Shown here piece by piece: positions 1-8,138 of a DNA stretch of 64,000 nucleotides. Made by a program: the position numbers and the translations under genes. How positions within the stretch are numbered: position 1 is the first letter of the stretch; each line of letters starts with the position of its first letter. The notes beneath the pieces were generated by a model. It was not told the origin of the DNA and did no database searches. It saw only the letters and a program-made list of their open reading frames with translations. Source of the stretch: Burkholderia sp. Bp8963 (GTDB taxonomy: Bacteria; Pseudomonadota; Gammaproteobacteria; Burkholderiales; Burkholderiaceae); the NCBI RefSeq assembly GCF_003854275.1, contig NZ_QTQP01000001.1, positions 124,001 to 188,000 of the forward strand, in the 5' to 3' direction.

Positions 1-43
1 AAAATACGGAGCAATAAGGAATATTGATTGAGGGCCAATCAGC

Positions 44-457
44 GTGCAGGACGCTTTTTACACAGTCGACGAAGCGGCGCAAAAACTCCGTCTCCATCCG
101 AAGACCATTCTTCGCTTCATTCGGGACGGGAAGCTGAACGCGAGCCGCGTCGGTAAGGCGTATCGGATCCGGCATGCGGATCTTGCTGCGGTCACCGGGG
201 ATGCGGTCGAACCCGAACCCGTGCGCGTCACCACGGTCGTCGACGTGCCCGATGCCCGCGCCGAGCTTCATCAGTATGTGGCAAGGAGCCTGCAGGCCTT
301 GCTGAACACGCCGACGGCACGCGACAGCGCCGTACATCTCGAAACGATCTTCGATCCGGAGCGCAGCCGGATCAAGGTCGTCGTGATCGCGTCGCTCGGC
401 GATACCGCCGCGCTGCTCCAGATGCTGGACACCTTGCTGCAGTCGTTTCGCGGATGA
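44..457 (+). CDS. Helix-turn-helix DNA-binding protein, excisionase/MerR-type
   Basis: 137 residues with a GTG start. Residues 5-50 form an excisionase-type winged helix (FYTVDEAAQKL, then KTILRFIRDGKL, then RVGKAYRI), the usual MerR-like DNA-binding fold. The rest (about 65-137) has no domain I recognise and may be a dimerisation or sensory part. The stop overlaps ATG 454, but the next real gene more likely starts at 526, so the two are probably one transcript. Target DNA is unknown. The fold call is firm; any role beyond local regulation is inference. Confidence 0.8.
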   Translation: MQDAFYTVDEAAQKLRLHPKTILRFIRDGKLNASRVGKAYRIRHADLAAVTGDAVEPEPVRVTTVVDVPDARAELHQYVARSLQALLNTPTARDSAVHLETIFDPERSRIKVVVIASLGDTAALLQMLDTLLQSFRG

Positions 458-525
458 GCGGCAGGTCGTCGGACACCACGTGGGCGCGAGGCCCGATCCT
501 GTCAACCGAATACGGAGTAACGACG

Positions 526-897
526 ATGTCCTCGAAGGTGCTCAAGCTCGGCGATCAATGCGTGCTGGTGTGCGCGGATCGCGACACGGTGCTCGCGGGC
601 GAAGCGGACGCGATCACGCTGATCGGGGACGCCTGGTCGCACGAAGCGGCTTGGGTCGCAGTGCCGGTCGCGGCCATGCACGACGACCTGTTTCGGCTCG
701 AAACCCGCCTGCTGGGCAACATCGCGCAGAAGTTCACCAACTACGGCATCGGCCTCGCGATCGTCGGCGATATCGACGCTTGGCTGGCGCGCAGCCAGGC
801 GCTGCGCGCGTTCGTCCACGAGAGCAATCGCGGACGCACGATTCTGTTCGTCCCGCATGTTTCCGCGCTGGAGCAGAGGCTCGCGGCCGGCGCATGA
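526..897 (+). CDS. DUF4180 domain protein
   Basis: 123 residues. I chose ATG 526 because it follows a GGAG-type ribosome site (cggagtaa, 513-520) and gives a start typical of the family; an upstream in-frame ATG at 454 would add 24 unlike residues. The body matches the DUF4180 pattern: a conserved QKFTNYGIGLAIVGD core near residues 73-88 and a C-terminal ESNRGRTILFV strand. No signal peptide or membrane segment; cytoplasmic. DUF4180 has no known biochemical function. Pairing with the preceding HTH gene suggests a small regulator-effector unit, which is inference. Confidence 0.8.
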   Translation: MSSKVLKLGDQCVLVCADRDTVLAGEADAITLIGDAWSHEAAWVAVPVAAMHDDLFRLETRLLGNIAQKFTNYGIGLAIVGDIDAWLARSQALRAFVHESNRGRTILFVPHVSALEQRLAAGA

Positions 898-952
898 CGC
901 CGGCCGGGCACAGGCGCGTTCGGCGCGCGCGCAACGTTTCGCGCGCCGCGCA

Positions 953-1885
953 TCAGCGGCTGACGCGATTCGTCAGTGTGACGCCGGCGATCACGAGCAC
1001 GCCGCCGACGAGCATCGACTGCGTCAGCGATTCGCCGAGCAGGACCACCGACAGCAGGACCCCGAACACCGGCACGAGATTGGTGAACACCGCGGTGCGG
1101 GCCGCCCCCAGCGCGCGGATGCCTTGCGAGTACCAGACGAACGCGACGACGGTGCCGACCGCGCCGAGATACGCGATCGCGCCGACGGCCTGCCACGTGA
1201 GCGGGGCGGTTGTGCCCGCATGCGGGTCCAGCAGGCTCGCGCCGAGCAGCAGCGCGAGTCCCCAGAGCGTCGCGTAAGTGGTCGATACGAGCGGTGAAAG
1301 CCCGTCGAGCGCATAGCGGCCGATGACGGTGTACGCGGCCCAACTGGCCACCGCGCACAGCATGTAGCGTTCCCCGGCGCCGAACGTGCTGTGCAGGTCG
1401 GTGAGGGCCAGCACGAGCTGCCCCCGGCTGATCACGATCAGCGCACCGAACAGCGCCAGCGCGATGCCCGCCCAGCGGGACGGCGCGAGCCGCTCCCGGA
1501 ACACGACCGACAGCAGGAGTGCCGTCGCGATCGGATTCAGCGCGACGAACAATGCGGTGCGTCCCGCCGGCATGCGCGCCAGCGCGGCAAAGAAACACAG
1601 GTTGTAGAGAAAGATGCCCGTCACACCGAGCCCGAAGGTCGCCAGAAGCTGCCGGCCGTTCAGCCTCGGCAGGCGGCCTTCGACCTTCCACGTCAGACCG
1701 GCCAGCAACAGCGCCGCGATCGCGAATCGCCCGGTCGCGGCCGTGGTCGCGGGCAGCGACGCGGCGAGCACGCGGCCCGCGATGAAGGTGCCGCCCCAGA
1801 ACAGCGCGACCAAGGTGAGCTTGGCGTAGATGCCGGTGGGCAACAGCGCTTTGGCGGCGGCGGCCTGCGTGGCGGGAGCATTCAT
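953..1885 (-). CDS. EamA/DMT-family transporter
   Basis: 310 residues starting at ATG 1885; upstream codons in the longer frame do not look coding. About ten hydrophobic segments make two EamA repeats, with the typical opening LTLVALFWGGTFIAGR near residues 21-36 and a second-repeat SWAAYTVIGRYAL motif. The family exports amino acids, metabolites or drugs across the inner membrane; the substrate cannot be read from sequence. It lies downstream of, and on the same strand as, the broken AEC transporter gene. Start is fairly sure; substrate unknown. Confidence 0.85.
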   Translation of the reverse strand: MNAPATQAAAAKALLPTGIYAKLTLVALFWGGTFIAGRVLAASLPATTAATGRFAIAALLLAGLTWKVEGRLPRLNGRQLLATFGLGVTGIFLYNLCFFAALARMPAGRTALFVALNPIATALLLSVVFRERLAPSRWAGIALALFGALIVISRGQLVLALTDLHSTFGAGERYMLCAVASWAAYTVIGRYALDGLSPLVSTTYATLWGLALLLGASLLDPHAGTTAPLTWQAVGAIAYLGAVGTVVAFVWYSQGIRALGAARTAVFTNLVPVFGVLLSVVLLGESLTQSMLVGGVLVIAGVTLTNRVSR

Positions 1886-1985
1886 GTTTTCGACAAGACG
1901 GGACGGAAAATCGTGGGGGCAACGGATCGCGCGGACGCGTCGCGACGTGCATGCCCGGCGAATCGGGTGATCGGCGCAAGCGGAA

Positions 1986-2808
1986 TCATCGAAGCGCCGA
2001 CGCTGCAACAAGGGTCGTCAGCACGGCCGGCATCGCAAGCGTCGCGAACAGCGTCTGGAATGCGGTGATGCCGGCCATCAGCGGCGCGTCGCCACCGAGC
2101 TGGCGCGCCATCAGGTACGACGCCGACGACGTCGGCAGCGCCTGGAACAGCAGCGCCACCGTGAGGGCCGTGTCGCCGAGCCCAAGCGCACGCCCGGCGA
2201 CGAGCGTGAGCAGCGGCATCGCGACGAACTTGAACGCCGACGCGACGCAGACCGGCTGCAGCCATGCGCGCGCGGCGTCGAACGTCAACGCCGCGCCCAC
2301 GCACAGCAACCCGAGCGGCATCGACGCGGCGCCGAGCGCGTGCACGGCCGGTTCGATGGCGGCCGGGAACGTGACGCCGCCGGCCTGCATCGCGATCCCG
2401 AGCGCGCACGCTACCACCAGCGGATTCGACACGATCTGGCGTGCGAGCGCGACGGCTCCGACGCGCGTCGATCCGTAGCGCGCGAGCACCAGCACGCCGC
2501 ACCGCGCCCTGGAACACCGACGTGAAGCCGGCGCCGTCGACCCGCACGAACGGGCGGATCAGCAGCAGTGTGGCCGCGATGGCCACTGTCGAGCCGACCA
2601 GCGCGAGCGCGAGCGGCGCCACGGCGAGGTCTTGCAGCCGGACGCTCGCGAGCCCGTGCGCGAACAGCGCGGGCAGCAGCACGTAGTAGCCGAGCCGTTC
2701 GGCCTGCGGCCAGAACGTGTCGGCAACGAAGCCGGTGCGCCTGAGTCCGTAGCCGAATGCGACCAGCAGCGCGACCGGCATCAACGCGACCAGGACCGCG
2801 CCGATCAT
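1986..2808 (-). pseudogene. AEC (auxin efflux carrier-like) transporter, internal deletion and frameshift
   Basis: The first part (from ATG 2808) reads as the N-terminal half of an AEC permease up to FTSVFQGAVR. The frame then becomes nonsense. The second half resumes in another frame at about 2500 (VLVLARYG...) and runs to a TGA at 1986 with the normal C-terminal AEC pattern (LPTSSASYLMARQLGG). Joined, the two parts give about 275 residues, against roughly 310 for the family, so around 35-40 codons seem lost at the junction near 2495-2510, where the FNTYVG segment normally follows GAVR. The loss also breaks the frame. Neither half could fold as a transporter. Confidence 0.8.
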
Positions 2809-3008
2809 CGCGGCGCCCGTGCTCGAATCGCGCGCGATGAAAGGCGGGCGGGCTGACGAAGCGTGAGGGAATTCTGTCCTGCAGGCAGCATGGCGACGCG
2901 CGATCGAAAGAGTGACGACGCCATCAAGTTAACACGCCGGACCAACAGGAATTATTGTTAATTATCGGGTGTTAAATGAGAAATTCTCATCGATGATGCA
3001 GTGACGAC

Positions 3009-3299
3009 CTATGGCCTGTTCACGCTAATAACGGGCTTGCGCTGGCCACCAGAAGGGCCGAGCGCGAGGATTGCGACGAAGCGAATACTCGACGTATTCG
3101 CGAGGAGCATGACGCGGCGATCGGCCCTTCTGGTGGCCAGCCCCACAAATGATTTTTTAATCAGGGGAACGTGCGTTGCCGGCCGCATTGCGGCGTCGCG
3201 CGTCGCTTGTTTGGCTCGGCCAAACGGCGCTCCTTGCTCCTTGCACTGCAGCCGGCAACGCACGTTCGCAAGCCCGTTATTAGCGTGAACAGGCCATAG
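3009..3299. repeat. 291-bp nested inverted-repeat element (MITE-like)
   Basis: Perfect 33-bp terminal inverted repeats (3009-3041 and 3267-3299) bound two internal hairpins. Hairpin one has 21-bp perfect arms at 3041-3061 and 3121-3141, with an inner dyad at 3081-3101 (8-bp arms). Hairpin two has 17-bp perfect arms at 3167-3183 and 3251-3267, with an inner dyad at 3209-3225 (7-bp arms). The direct repeat GTGAC lies just outside on both sides (3001-3005 and 3299-3303), although the left copy is four bases off the terminus. No convincing protein is encoded. Its shape suits a non-autonomous mobile element or a folded RNA/DNA element. The right end supplies the stop codon of the LysR gene. Confidence 0.85.
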
Positions 3300-4155
3300 T
3301 GACTTCGGTGGCGAGCGCGCGCGCGAAGCGCTCCGCAGGACGCGACTGGTGCTCGAGCAGCACGACGGCGCGCCCCATCTGCGGCTGGCCGAACGGCAAG
3401 CGGGTCACGGGCGGCAGGCGCGCGAGCGTCGAATCGGACAGCGCGACGATCGCCGCGCCGAGACCACGCGCGACCATCCGGACGATCGTCTCGGCGCTGT
3501 CCAGCACCATCTCCTCGCGCACGCGCACGCCGAGACGACGCAGTTCCGCAGCGATCATGCGGCCGGCCCACGCCTGCGCATCGAAACGGATGAACGGCAG
3601 CGCCTCGAGCAGCGTGCCCGCGTCGCGCTCCGCGTATTGCGGCGGCGCGAGCAGCCAGAAGCGATCCTCGTAGAGCGTCGTCCAGGTCAGTTCGGCGGGG
3701 TATGGCCTGACGGGGCGCGTCGTGATCGCGGCATCGAGCTCGCCGGCAGCGACGCGATTCGCGAGCTCCACCGACATGCCGGCGGACACGTGCACGCGCA
3801 ACGACGGATGCGCGTCGCGCAACGCGAGCAGCGCATCGGGCAGCGGGCCGGACAGCGCCGTCTGGATCGCGCCGATCCGCAAGCGGCCGACCAGTTTCTT
3901 CTCGTCGCTGAGCGCGTCGGGAATCCGGTCGACCATCGCGAGGATCTGTTCGGCCTGCGCGACCAGGATGTTGCCGGCCTCGGTCAGCACGGGCTGCCGG
4001 CGCGACCGGTCGAACAACTGCACGTTGAACTCGCTCTCGAGCGTCTTGATCTGCAGGCTCACCGCCGACTGCGTGAGGCCGATCGCTTCGCCGGCGCGGG
4101 CGAAGGTCCGGTAGCGGGCGATCGCCACCAGCGTTCTGAATGCGCGCAATGACAT
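3280..4155 (-). CDS. LysR-family transcriptional regulator
   Basis: 291 residues from ATG 4155 (ATG 4161 is possible). Residues 1-60 hold the LysR winged helix (FRTLVAIARYRTFARAGEAIGLTQSAVS), followed by the linker helix and a substrate-binding fold. It regulates as a tetramer; the inducer is unknown. The gene faces the same way as the decayed AEC transporter, so that may once have been its target. The last codons (MACSR and the TAA) lie in the terminal repeat of the 3009-3299 element, so the native C-terminus has probably been replaced, though the effector domain looks complete. Confidence 0.9.
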   Translation of the reverse strand: MSLRAFRTLVAIARYRTFARAGEAIGLTQSAVSLQIKTLESEFNVQLFDRSRRQPVLTEAGNILVAQAEQILAMVDRIPDALSDEKKLVGRLRIGAIQTALSGPLPDALLALRDAHPSLRVHVSAGMSVELANRVAAGELDAAITTRPVRPYPAELTWTTLYEDRFWLLAPPQYAERDAGTLLEALPFIRFDAQAWAGRMIAAELRRLGVRVREEMVLDSAETIVRMVARGLGAAIVALSDSTLARLPPVTRLPFGQPQMGRAVVLLEHQSRPAERFARALATEVTMACSR

Positions 4156-4348
4156 GGGCATGCGGACGTGGGCAGCCGGATGGATCGATCGCGGCGGGCA
4201 ATGCGCCGGACGATCGGGTGGCAAACGCGCCGGGCGGATCGGGCTGCGATCAATCCGCCTGGCGGGCGCGCGCCCGATCCCGGAGGCGGGGCGCGGCAGC
4301 CGGCCGGTTCGCGCACATCATGCCTGCGCGTCATCGATCGGGCAACCG

Positions 4349-4382
4349 GCATCGCGACACGCGCCGGCGCGTGTCGCGATGC
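4349..4382. repeat. 34-bp perfect palindrome
   Basis: The left half gcatcgcgacacgcgcc is followed with no spacer by its exact reverse complement. It lies in the 350-base gap between the LysR start (minus strand) and the DUF2239 gene (plus strand). It could extrude as a cruciform, act as an operator, or be a hairpin in a leader transcript. It lacks a T-run, so a simple terminator is less likely. Confidence 0.85.
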
Positions 4383-4424
4383 GGCGCGTGCCGGTTTGCA
4401 TCGAACGGCGTGCGCCATTTCGAT

Positions 4425-4474
4425 TATTTATACCCGGGTGATATTGCAACTTCATTTTTATCCGGGTATAAATA
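4425..4474. promoter_or_regulatory. Paired 13-bp inverted repeat (candidate operator) before DUF2239
   Basis: tatttatacccgg (4425-4437) and its exact reverse complement (4462-4474) are separated by 24 A/T-rich bases. Each arm itself contains a near-palindromic CCGGGTATA-type core. The pair ends 34 bases before the chosen ATG at 4509, so it covers the likely promoter of the DUF2239-carotenoid oxygenase operon. The binding protein is unknown; the LysR product encoded next door is one candidate. Confidence 0.6.
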
Positions 4475-4508
4475 CGGTCATTCAAACTTCCGACAGATGG
4501 TGCTCAGC

Positions 4509-5147
4509 ATGTACTCCAGTTCCTACACGGCCTTCGAAGGCCATCGGCGGCTTGCGACCGGGCCGCTTTCGACGGTGGCACTCACCATCAGGCGCGCGAG
4601 CGACGCGGGCAGCGCCGGCCCGGTGCTGATCTTTGACGACACCACCGGACGCTCGATCGACATCGACCTCCGGGGCTCCGACGACGAGATCCTCGCCCGC
4701 TTCGGGCAGCCTGACGAATCCCCCGCGGCGGCCGACAGCGACGCCGACACCGACGCCGCCGAACCTCGCGGCCGGGGCCGTCCGAAACTCGGCGTGGTGT
4801 CGCGCGAAGTCACGCTGCTGCCGCGCCATTGGGACTGGCTGGCCGCGCAGCCCGGTGGCGCATCCGTCGCGTTGCGCAAGCTCGTCGAAGAGGCGCGGCG
4901 CTCGCGTGCGGTGGAGGAGCGGCGGCGCGGCGCGAAGGATCGCGCGTATCACTTCATGTCGGCGATCGCGGGCGATCTGCCGGGCTTCGAAGAGGCCGTG
5001 CGAGCGCTGTATGCGAACGATCCGTCGCGCATGCGCGCACTGATTGCCGCGTGGCCCGACGACGTACGCGATCACGCGCTCGCGCTCGCGTCCGGCGATA
5101 TCCCGACGAGTTCATCGCCCGATCAATCAACCAATGACTGGTTATAA
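4509..5147 (+). CDS. DUF2239 family protein
   Basis: 212 residues from ATG 4509 (in-frame ATG 4497 is an alternative). The N-terminus YTAFEGHRRLATGPL and the VLIFDDTTGRSIDIDLRG stretch near residues 40-57 are typical of DUF2239, followed by an acidic linker, a GRGRPKLGVVSREVTLLPRHWDWL block around 100-125 and a helical C-terminus. The block resembles a DNA-binding or protein-contact segment, but the family has no proven function. No signal peptide. The stop lies 2 bases before the carotenoid oxygenase ATG, so the two are almost certainly translated from one message under the 4425-4474 dyad. Confidence 0.85.
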   Translation: MYSSSYTAFEGHRRLATGPLSTVALTIRRASDAGSAGPVLIFDDTTGRSIDIDLRGSDDEILARFGQPDESPAAADSDADTDAAEPRGRGRPKLGVVSREVTLLPRHWDWLAAQPGGASVALRKLVEEARRSRAVEERRRGAKDRAYHFMSAIAGDLPGFEEAVRALYANDPSRMRALIAAWPDDVRDHALALASGDIPTSSSPDQSTNDWL

Positions 5148-5149
5148 AA

Positions 5150-6481
5150 ATGACGACCTTTGATCTGAACAGCGGCGCAATCGCGCCGGTCGCGGATGAA
5201 GCCGACGTCGTCGATCTGCGCGTGACCGGATGCATTCCGCGCGATCTCGATGGCGTGCTGCTGCGCAACGGTCCCAATCCGTTGCGCGGCCGGTTTGAGG
5301 GCAACGACATGCTCGCGTGGTGGCCCGAAGCGGCGATGCTGCATGCGATCGCGTTCGACGATGGTCGCGTGACCGGCTATCGCAACCGCTGGGCGCGCAC
5401 GCGGCGCTGGGCGGATGTCCATGCGCCGGCGCGGGCCGCATCGCTGCCCGATACCAATCCGAACGTGAACGTGCTGCTGCACGCGGGCGAACTGCTGGCG
5501 CTGGCCGAAGGCGGGATGCCGCTTGCGATCACGCCGGAGCTGGAATGCGTTGGCGCACCGACGCGGCACGACGGGCTCGCCGGCGGCATGACCGCGCATC
5601 CGAAAGTCGATCCGCGCACCGGCGAATTGATCTCCTTCCGCGCCGACTGGAAAGCGCCGTGGCTGCGGTACGGCGTACATGACGCACAGGGCGTGCAGAC
5701 CGTCGATCTCGAACTCGACCTGCCGGCGCCGTCGATGATGCATGACATCGCGATCACGGCCACTCGCAGCATCCTGCTCGACCTGAACGTCACCTACGAT
5801 TTTTCGATGCTGTCTCGCGGGCACCGGATGCCGCTGCGCTGGCATGACGAGCGGCAGGCACGCATCGGCGTCATTGCGCGTCACGGCGGCGACGTGCGCT
5901 GGTTCGACATTGCGCCGTGCTTCATCCAGCACGTGGTGAACGCGTATGACGGCGACGGCTCGACCGTCGTGCTGGACGCGGTGCGCTATCCGTCGTTCCT
6001 GCGGCTCGGCAAGCAGCCCGGCACGTTCGAGGACAACCCAGTGGGCGTGCTGTGGCGATATGTGATCGATCTGGCGAAAGGGACGGTCGCGGAAACGCAG
6101 ATCGGAGACGGGGGCATCGAATTGCCGCGCATCAACGAAGCGCGAACGGGGGATGCCTACCGGTTCTTCTATGCGGCAGAGCAACCGTCGAACGCCGAGA
6201 TTCGCGGCGTGGTCCGCTATGACCTCGAGCGCGGCACGGTCACGCGTTACGACGTTCCGTACGGCGACCAGAACAGCGAACCGGTATTCGTGTCCCGTGC
6301 GGGCGCGGCGGATGAAGACGACGGCTGGGTGCTGACGTGTGTCTACCGGCGCGTGACCGATACGAGCGATCTCGTGATACTCGATGCACGCTGTATCGAT
6401 GAAGGGCCGGTCGCGACGATTCACCTGCCGAGACGCGTGCCGGCGGGGTTTCATGGCGCATGGGTGCCGAGGGCGCGGTGA
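5150..6481 (+). CDS. Carotenoid cleavage oxygenase family protein
   Basis: 443 residues. The family uses a non-haem Fe(II) held by four histidines to split C=C double bonds of carotenoids, stilbenes or related phenylpropanoids. All four candidates are present in the expected order: His150 (MTAHPK), His198 (MMHDI), His261 (QHVVNAYD) and His435 (FHGAW). The RNGPNP motif near residue 39 is also conserved. Length is a little short of the usual 450-500. No signal peptide; cytoplasmic. Co-transcribed with DUF2239. No carotenoid biosynthesis genes lie nearby, so a lignostilbene-type substrate is as likely as a carotenoid. Confidence 0.88.
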   Translation: MTTFDLNSGAIAPVADEADVVDLRVTGCIPRDLDGVLLRNGPNPLRGRFEGNDMLAWWPEAAMLHAIAFDDGRVTGYRNRWARTRRWADVHAPARAASLPDTNPNVNVLLHAGELLALAEGGMPLAITPELECVGAPTRHDGLAGGMTAHPKVDPRTGELISFRADWKAPWLRYGVHDAQGVQTVDLELDLPAPSMMHDIAITATRSILLDLNVTYDFSMLSRGHRMPLRWHDERQARIGVIARHGGDVRWFDIAPCFIQHVVNAYDGDGSTVVLDAVRYPSFLRLGKQPGTFEDNPVGVLWRYVIDLAKGTVAETQIGDGGIELPRINEARTGDAYRFFYAAEQPSNAEIRGVVRYDLERGTVTRYDVPYGDQNSEPVFVSRAGAADEDDGWVLTCVYRRVTDTSDLVILDARCIDEGPVATIHLPRRVPAGFHGAWVPRAR

Positions 6482-6615
6482 GCAGGCGAGGGCGCGCGGG
6501 CCATGAGCGCAACGCAGCGCTAGGCCGCCGGCCGGCGTCCGGTTTTCCGGCGGGGTGCCGGCGACGGTTGGCGTGCGTCGTCGCGGATCGCCGGAATCAG
6601 ATCGGCGCTGCAGTC

Positions 6616-6667
6616 GTGCTTCACAGCCGCGCTTCATCGCCGTGCTTCATAGCCGTGCTTCACAGCC
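6616..6667. repeat. Four tandem copies of a 13-bp unit
   Basis: Units gtgcttcacagcc, gcgcttcatcgcc, gtgcttcatagcc and gtgcttcacagcc run head to tail from 6616 to 6667. The last copy overlaps the 3' end (stop codon 6660-6662) of the LysE gene on the minus strand. It looks like a slippage-prone minisatellite at a gene end. Confidence 0.85.
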
Positions 6668-7277
6668 GGGTTGTCGCCAGATGAATCGCCGTGGAGATCA
6701 TCAGCGCGGCGACGAACCCATCGAGCAGCCGCCACGCGGCCGCGTGCGCAAACAGCGGCCGGCAACGTCGGGCGGCCCAGGTCAGCGACAGGAACCAGAT
6801 GAACGACGCGGCTACCGCGCCGAGCGCGATCGACAGTCGCGCGCCGGCGGGCCGGCTGGCGATGATCGAACCGAGCACCAGCACCGTGTCGACCCATGCG
6901 TAAGGATTCAAAAGTGAAACAGCCGCGGTTGCGAGCGCCATGCGCGCGAATGGTTCGGCGGCCCCCGCGTGAATGGCGTCGGGATGCGTTCTGCGTATTG
7001 CGGAACGCAACGCGAGCAGCCCGAGACATGCGAGATAGACGATGCCGGCGAGCAGCGCCGCCGACACGATGCGCGGCGTGTGTGACAGCACCGCGGCGAG
7101 ACCCAGCGAGCCGATCGCGATCAGCAGCGCGTCGCTTCCGGCGCAGATGGCGGCAATGAACAGCGGATACGCGCTCGACAGCGAACGCTTGATGACGAAA
7201 GTGTCTTTGGGACCAACGGACGTGAAGAGCGCTGCGCCAAGCAGCAAGCCTTCGACAAGGGCAGAGGTGTCGAGCAT
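6660..7277 (-). CDS. LysE/RhtB-family amino acid exporter
   Basis: 205 residues, the normal length for the family, with about six membrane spans. The N-terminal SVGPKDTFVIKRSL block (residues 20-33) and the SLLNPYAWVDTVLVLGS segment near 120-136 are the signature of LysE exporters, which move basic or other amino acids out of the cell by exchange. The stop codon sits within the 13-bp tandem repeat. No LysR-type activator adjoins it, so its inducer cannot be inferred. The next 400 bases upstream have no gene on this strand. Confidence 0.87.
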   Translation of the reverse strand: MLDTSALVEGLLLGAALFTSVGPKDTFVIKRSLSSAYPLFIAAICAGSDALLIAIGSLGLAAVLSHTPRIVSAALLAGIVYLACLGLLALRSAIRRTHPDAIHAGAAEPFARMALATAAVSLLNPYAWVDTVLVLGSIIASRPAGARLSIALGAVAASFIWFLSLTWAARRCRPLFAHAAAWRLLDGFVAALMISTAIHLATTRL

Positions 7278-7640
7278 GGCCGGGCCGACAACCTCTTAAG
7301 CTGAACCGGTGATGGTTACGTTGCTGAAACTATACGCGGATCGGGTTACCAATGTGAAACATGTCGCTGGCGGTGCCCGCCGGGATCCCCGTTGTTACGT
7401 TACATCGTTGAATGATTTTGCCGTTGCGGCCGGGTTCGACGGGTCGTGACACCCGCTTACCCGATGACGAACGCCATTGGCCCGGGTTCGCCGGGACCGC
7501 CTGCCGGCGGGCCTGAGCGGCCGTAGCCACGGATCCGGCGCGAGGTCGCCCGGATGATTTCAGCGATGCTGGTACGGATTCTGCATGCCGTCGGGCATGC
7601 ACATCGCGCTGCGGCGGGCGCGAGGAGATCAGACAGCCGG

Positions 7641-7658
7641 GCGTGTCCGCGGACACGC
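7641..7658. promoter_or_regulatory. 18-bp perfect palindrome upstream of the 107-residue gene
   Basis: gcgtgtccgcggacacgc is its own reverse complement and lies 27 bases before ATG 7686. A smaller hairpin (gcatgccgtcgggcatgc, about 7584-7601) precedes it. The gap 7278-7685 holds nothing else I can name. It may be an operator or a leader hairpin affecting translation. Confidence 0.5.
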
Positions 7659-7685
7659 TCGCCCAACCGCAGAACGGGGCAAACC

Positions 7686-8009
7686 ATGGACGCGCGGCCT
7701 AACCAGTCAGACGCGCATTTCCAGGCTTTCCTGGCGAAGCTGCTCGAGCAGCCGCAGCAGGCCTGGAGCGCGAAGCAGCAGATCGAACTCGAGATGGCCT
7801 GCACGCTATCCACGGAGATGGTGCGCATCGCGGAGCACCTGCGCAGCCACACCGCGGATTTCGACAACTATCTCGTGCTGCTCAAGTACGCAAAGGTACT
7901 CGATTTCATCCTGACGTCGTTGTCCGCGGGCCGGGACATCTATCCGCAGACGCTGCGCACGATCTTCCGGCTCGCGAACCTGAAGGTGAACGAGGACTAT
8001 CCGGATTGA
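7686..8009 (+). CDS. Conserved-looking hypothetical protein, 107 residues
   Basis: Start at ATG 7686 after an AACGGGG purine stretch; the open frame reaches further upstream but that part looks non-coding. The protein is soluble, mostly helical and acidic, with leucine-rich helices around residues 33-60 (IELEMACTLSTEMVRIAEHL) and 65-85. No signal peptide, zinc motif or catalytic signature is visible. I do not recognise the family. Codon use matches the neighbours, so it is probably real. It stands alone between the LysE gene and the AraC gene. Confidence 0.6.
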   Translation: MDARPNQSDAHFQAFLAKLLEQPQQAWSAKQQIELEMACTLSTEMVRIAEHLRSHTADFDNYLVLLKYAKVLDFILTSLSAGRDIYPQTLRTIFRLANLKVNEDYPD

Positions 8010-8138
8010 GCCGGTTGCGGCCGATGCCGGTGAACCCGCGCCGCGGAAGGTGAGCGGACGCGGCCGTGCGCCGGGGGCCATCGACGGCGCGCTCGCGCCC
8101 GTCCGCGCAGGACGGCGCGCCGCTTCGCACGCCGATCG

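Noticed and set aside
741-1979. 412-residue frame opposite the DMT transporter and DUF4180 genes
   Set aside because: Arg/Ala/Gly-rich with no domain, lying across two well-supported genes; a GC-rich shadow frame.
3009-3263. 84-residue minus-strand frame inside the nested repeat
   Set aside because: It spans both internal hairpins, so its sequence is dictated by the repeat; no domain or ribosome site.
3009-3299. Invertible promoter switch
   Set aside because: The inverted termini could allow inversion, but the interior shows no promoter-like sequence and no recombinase gene is nearby.
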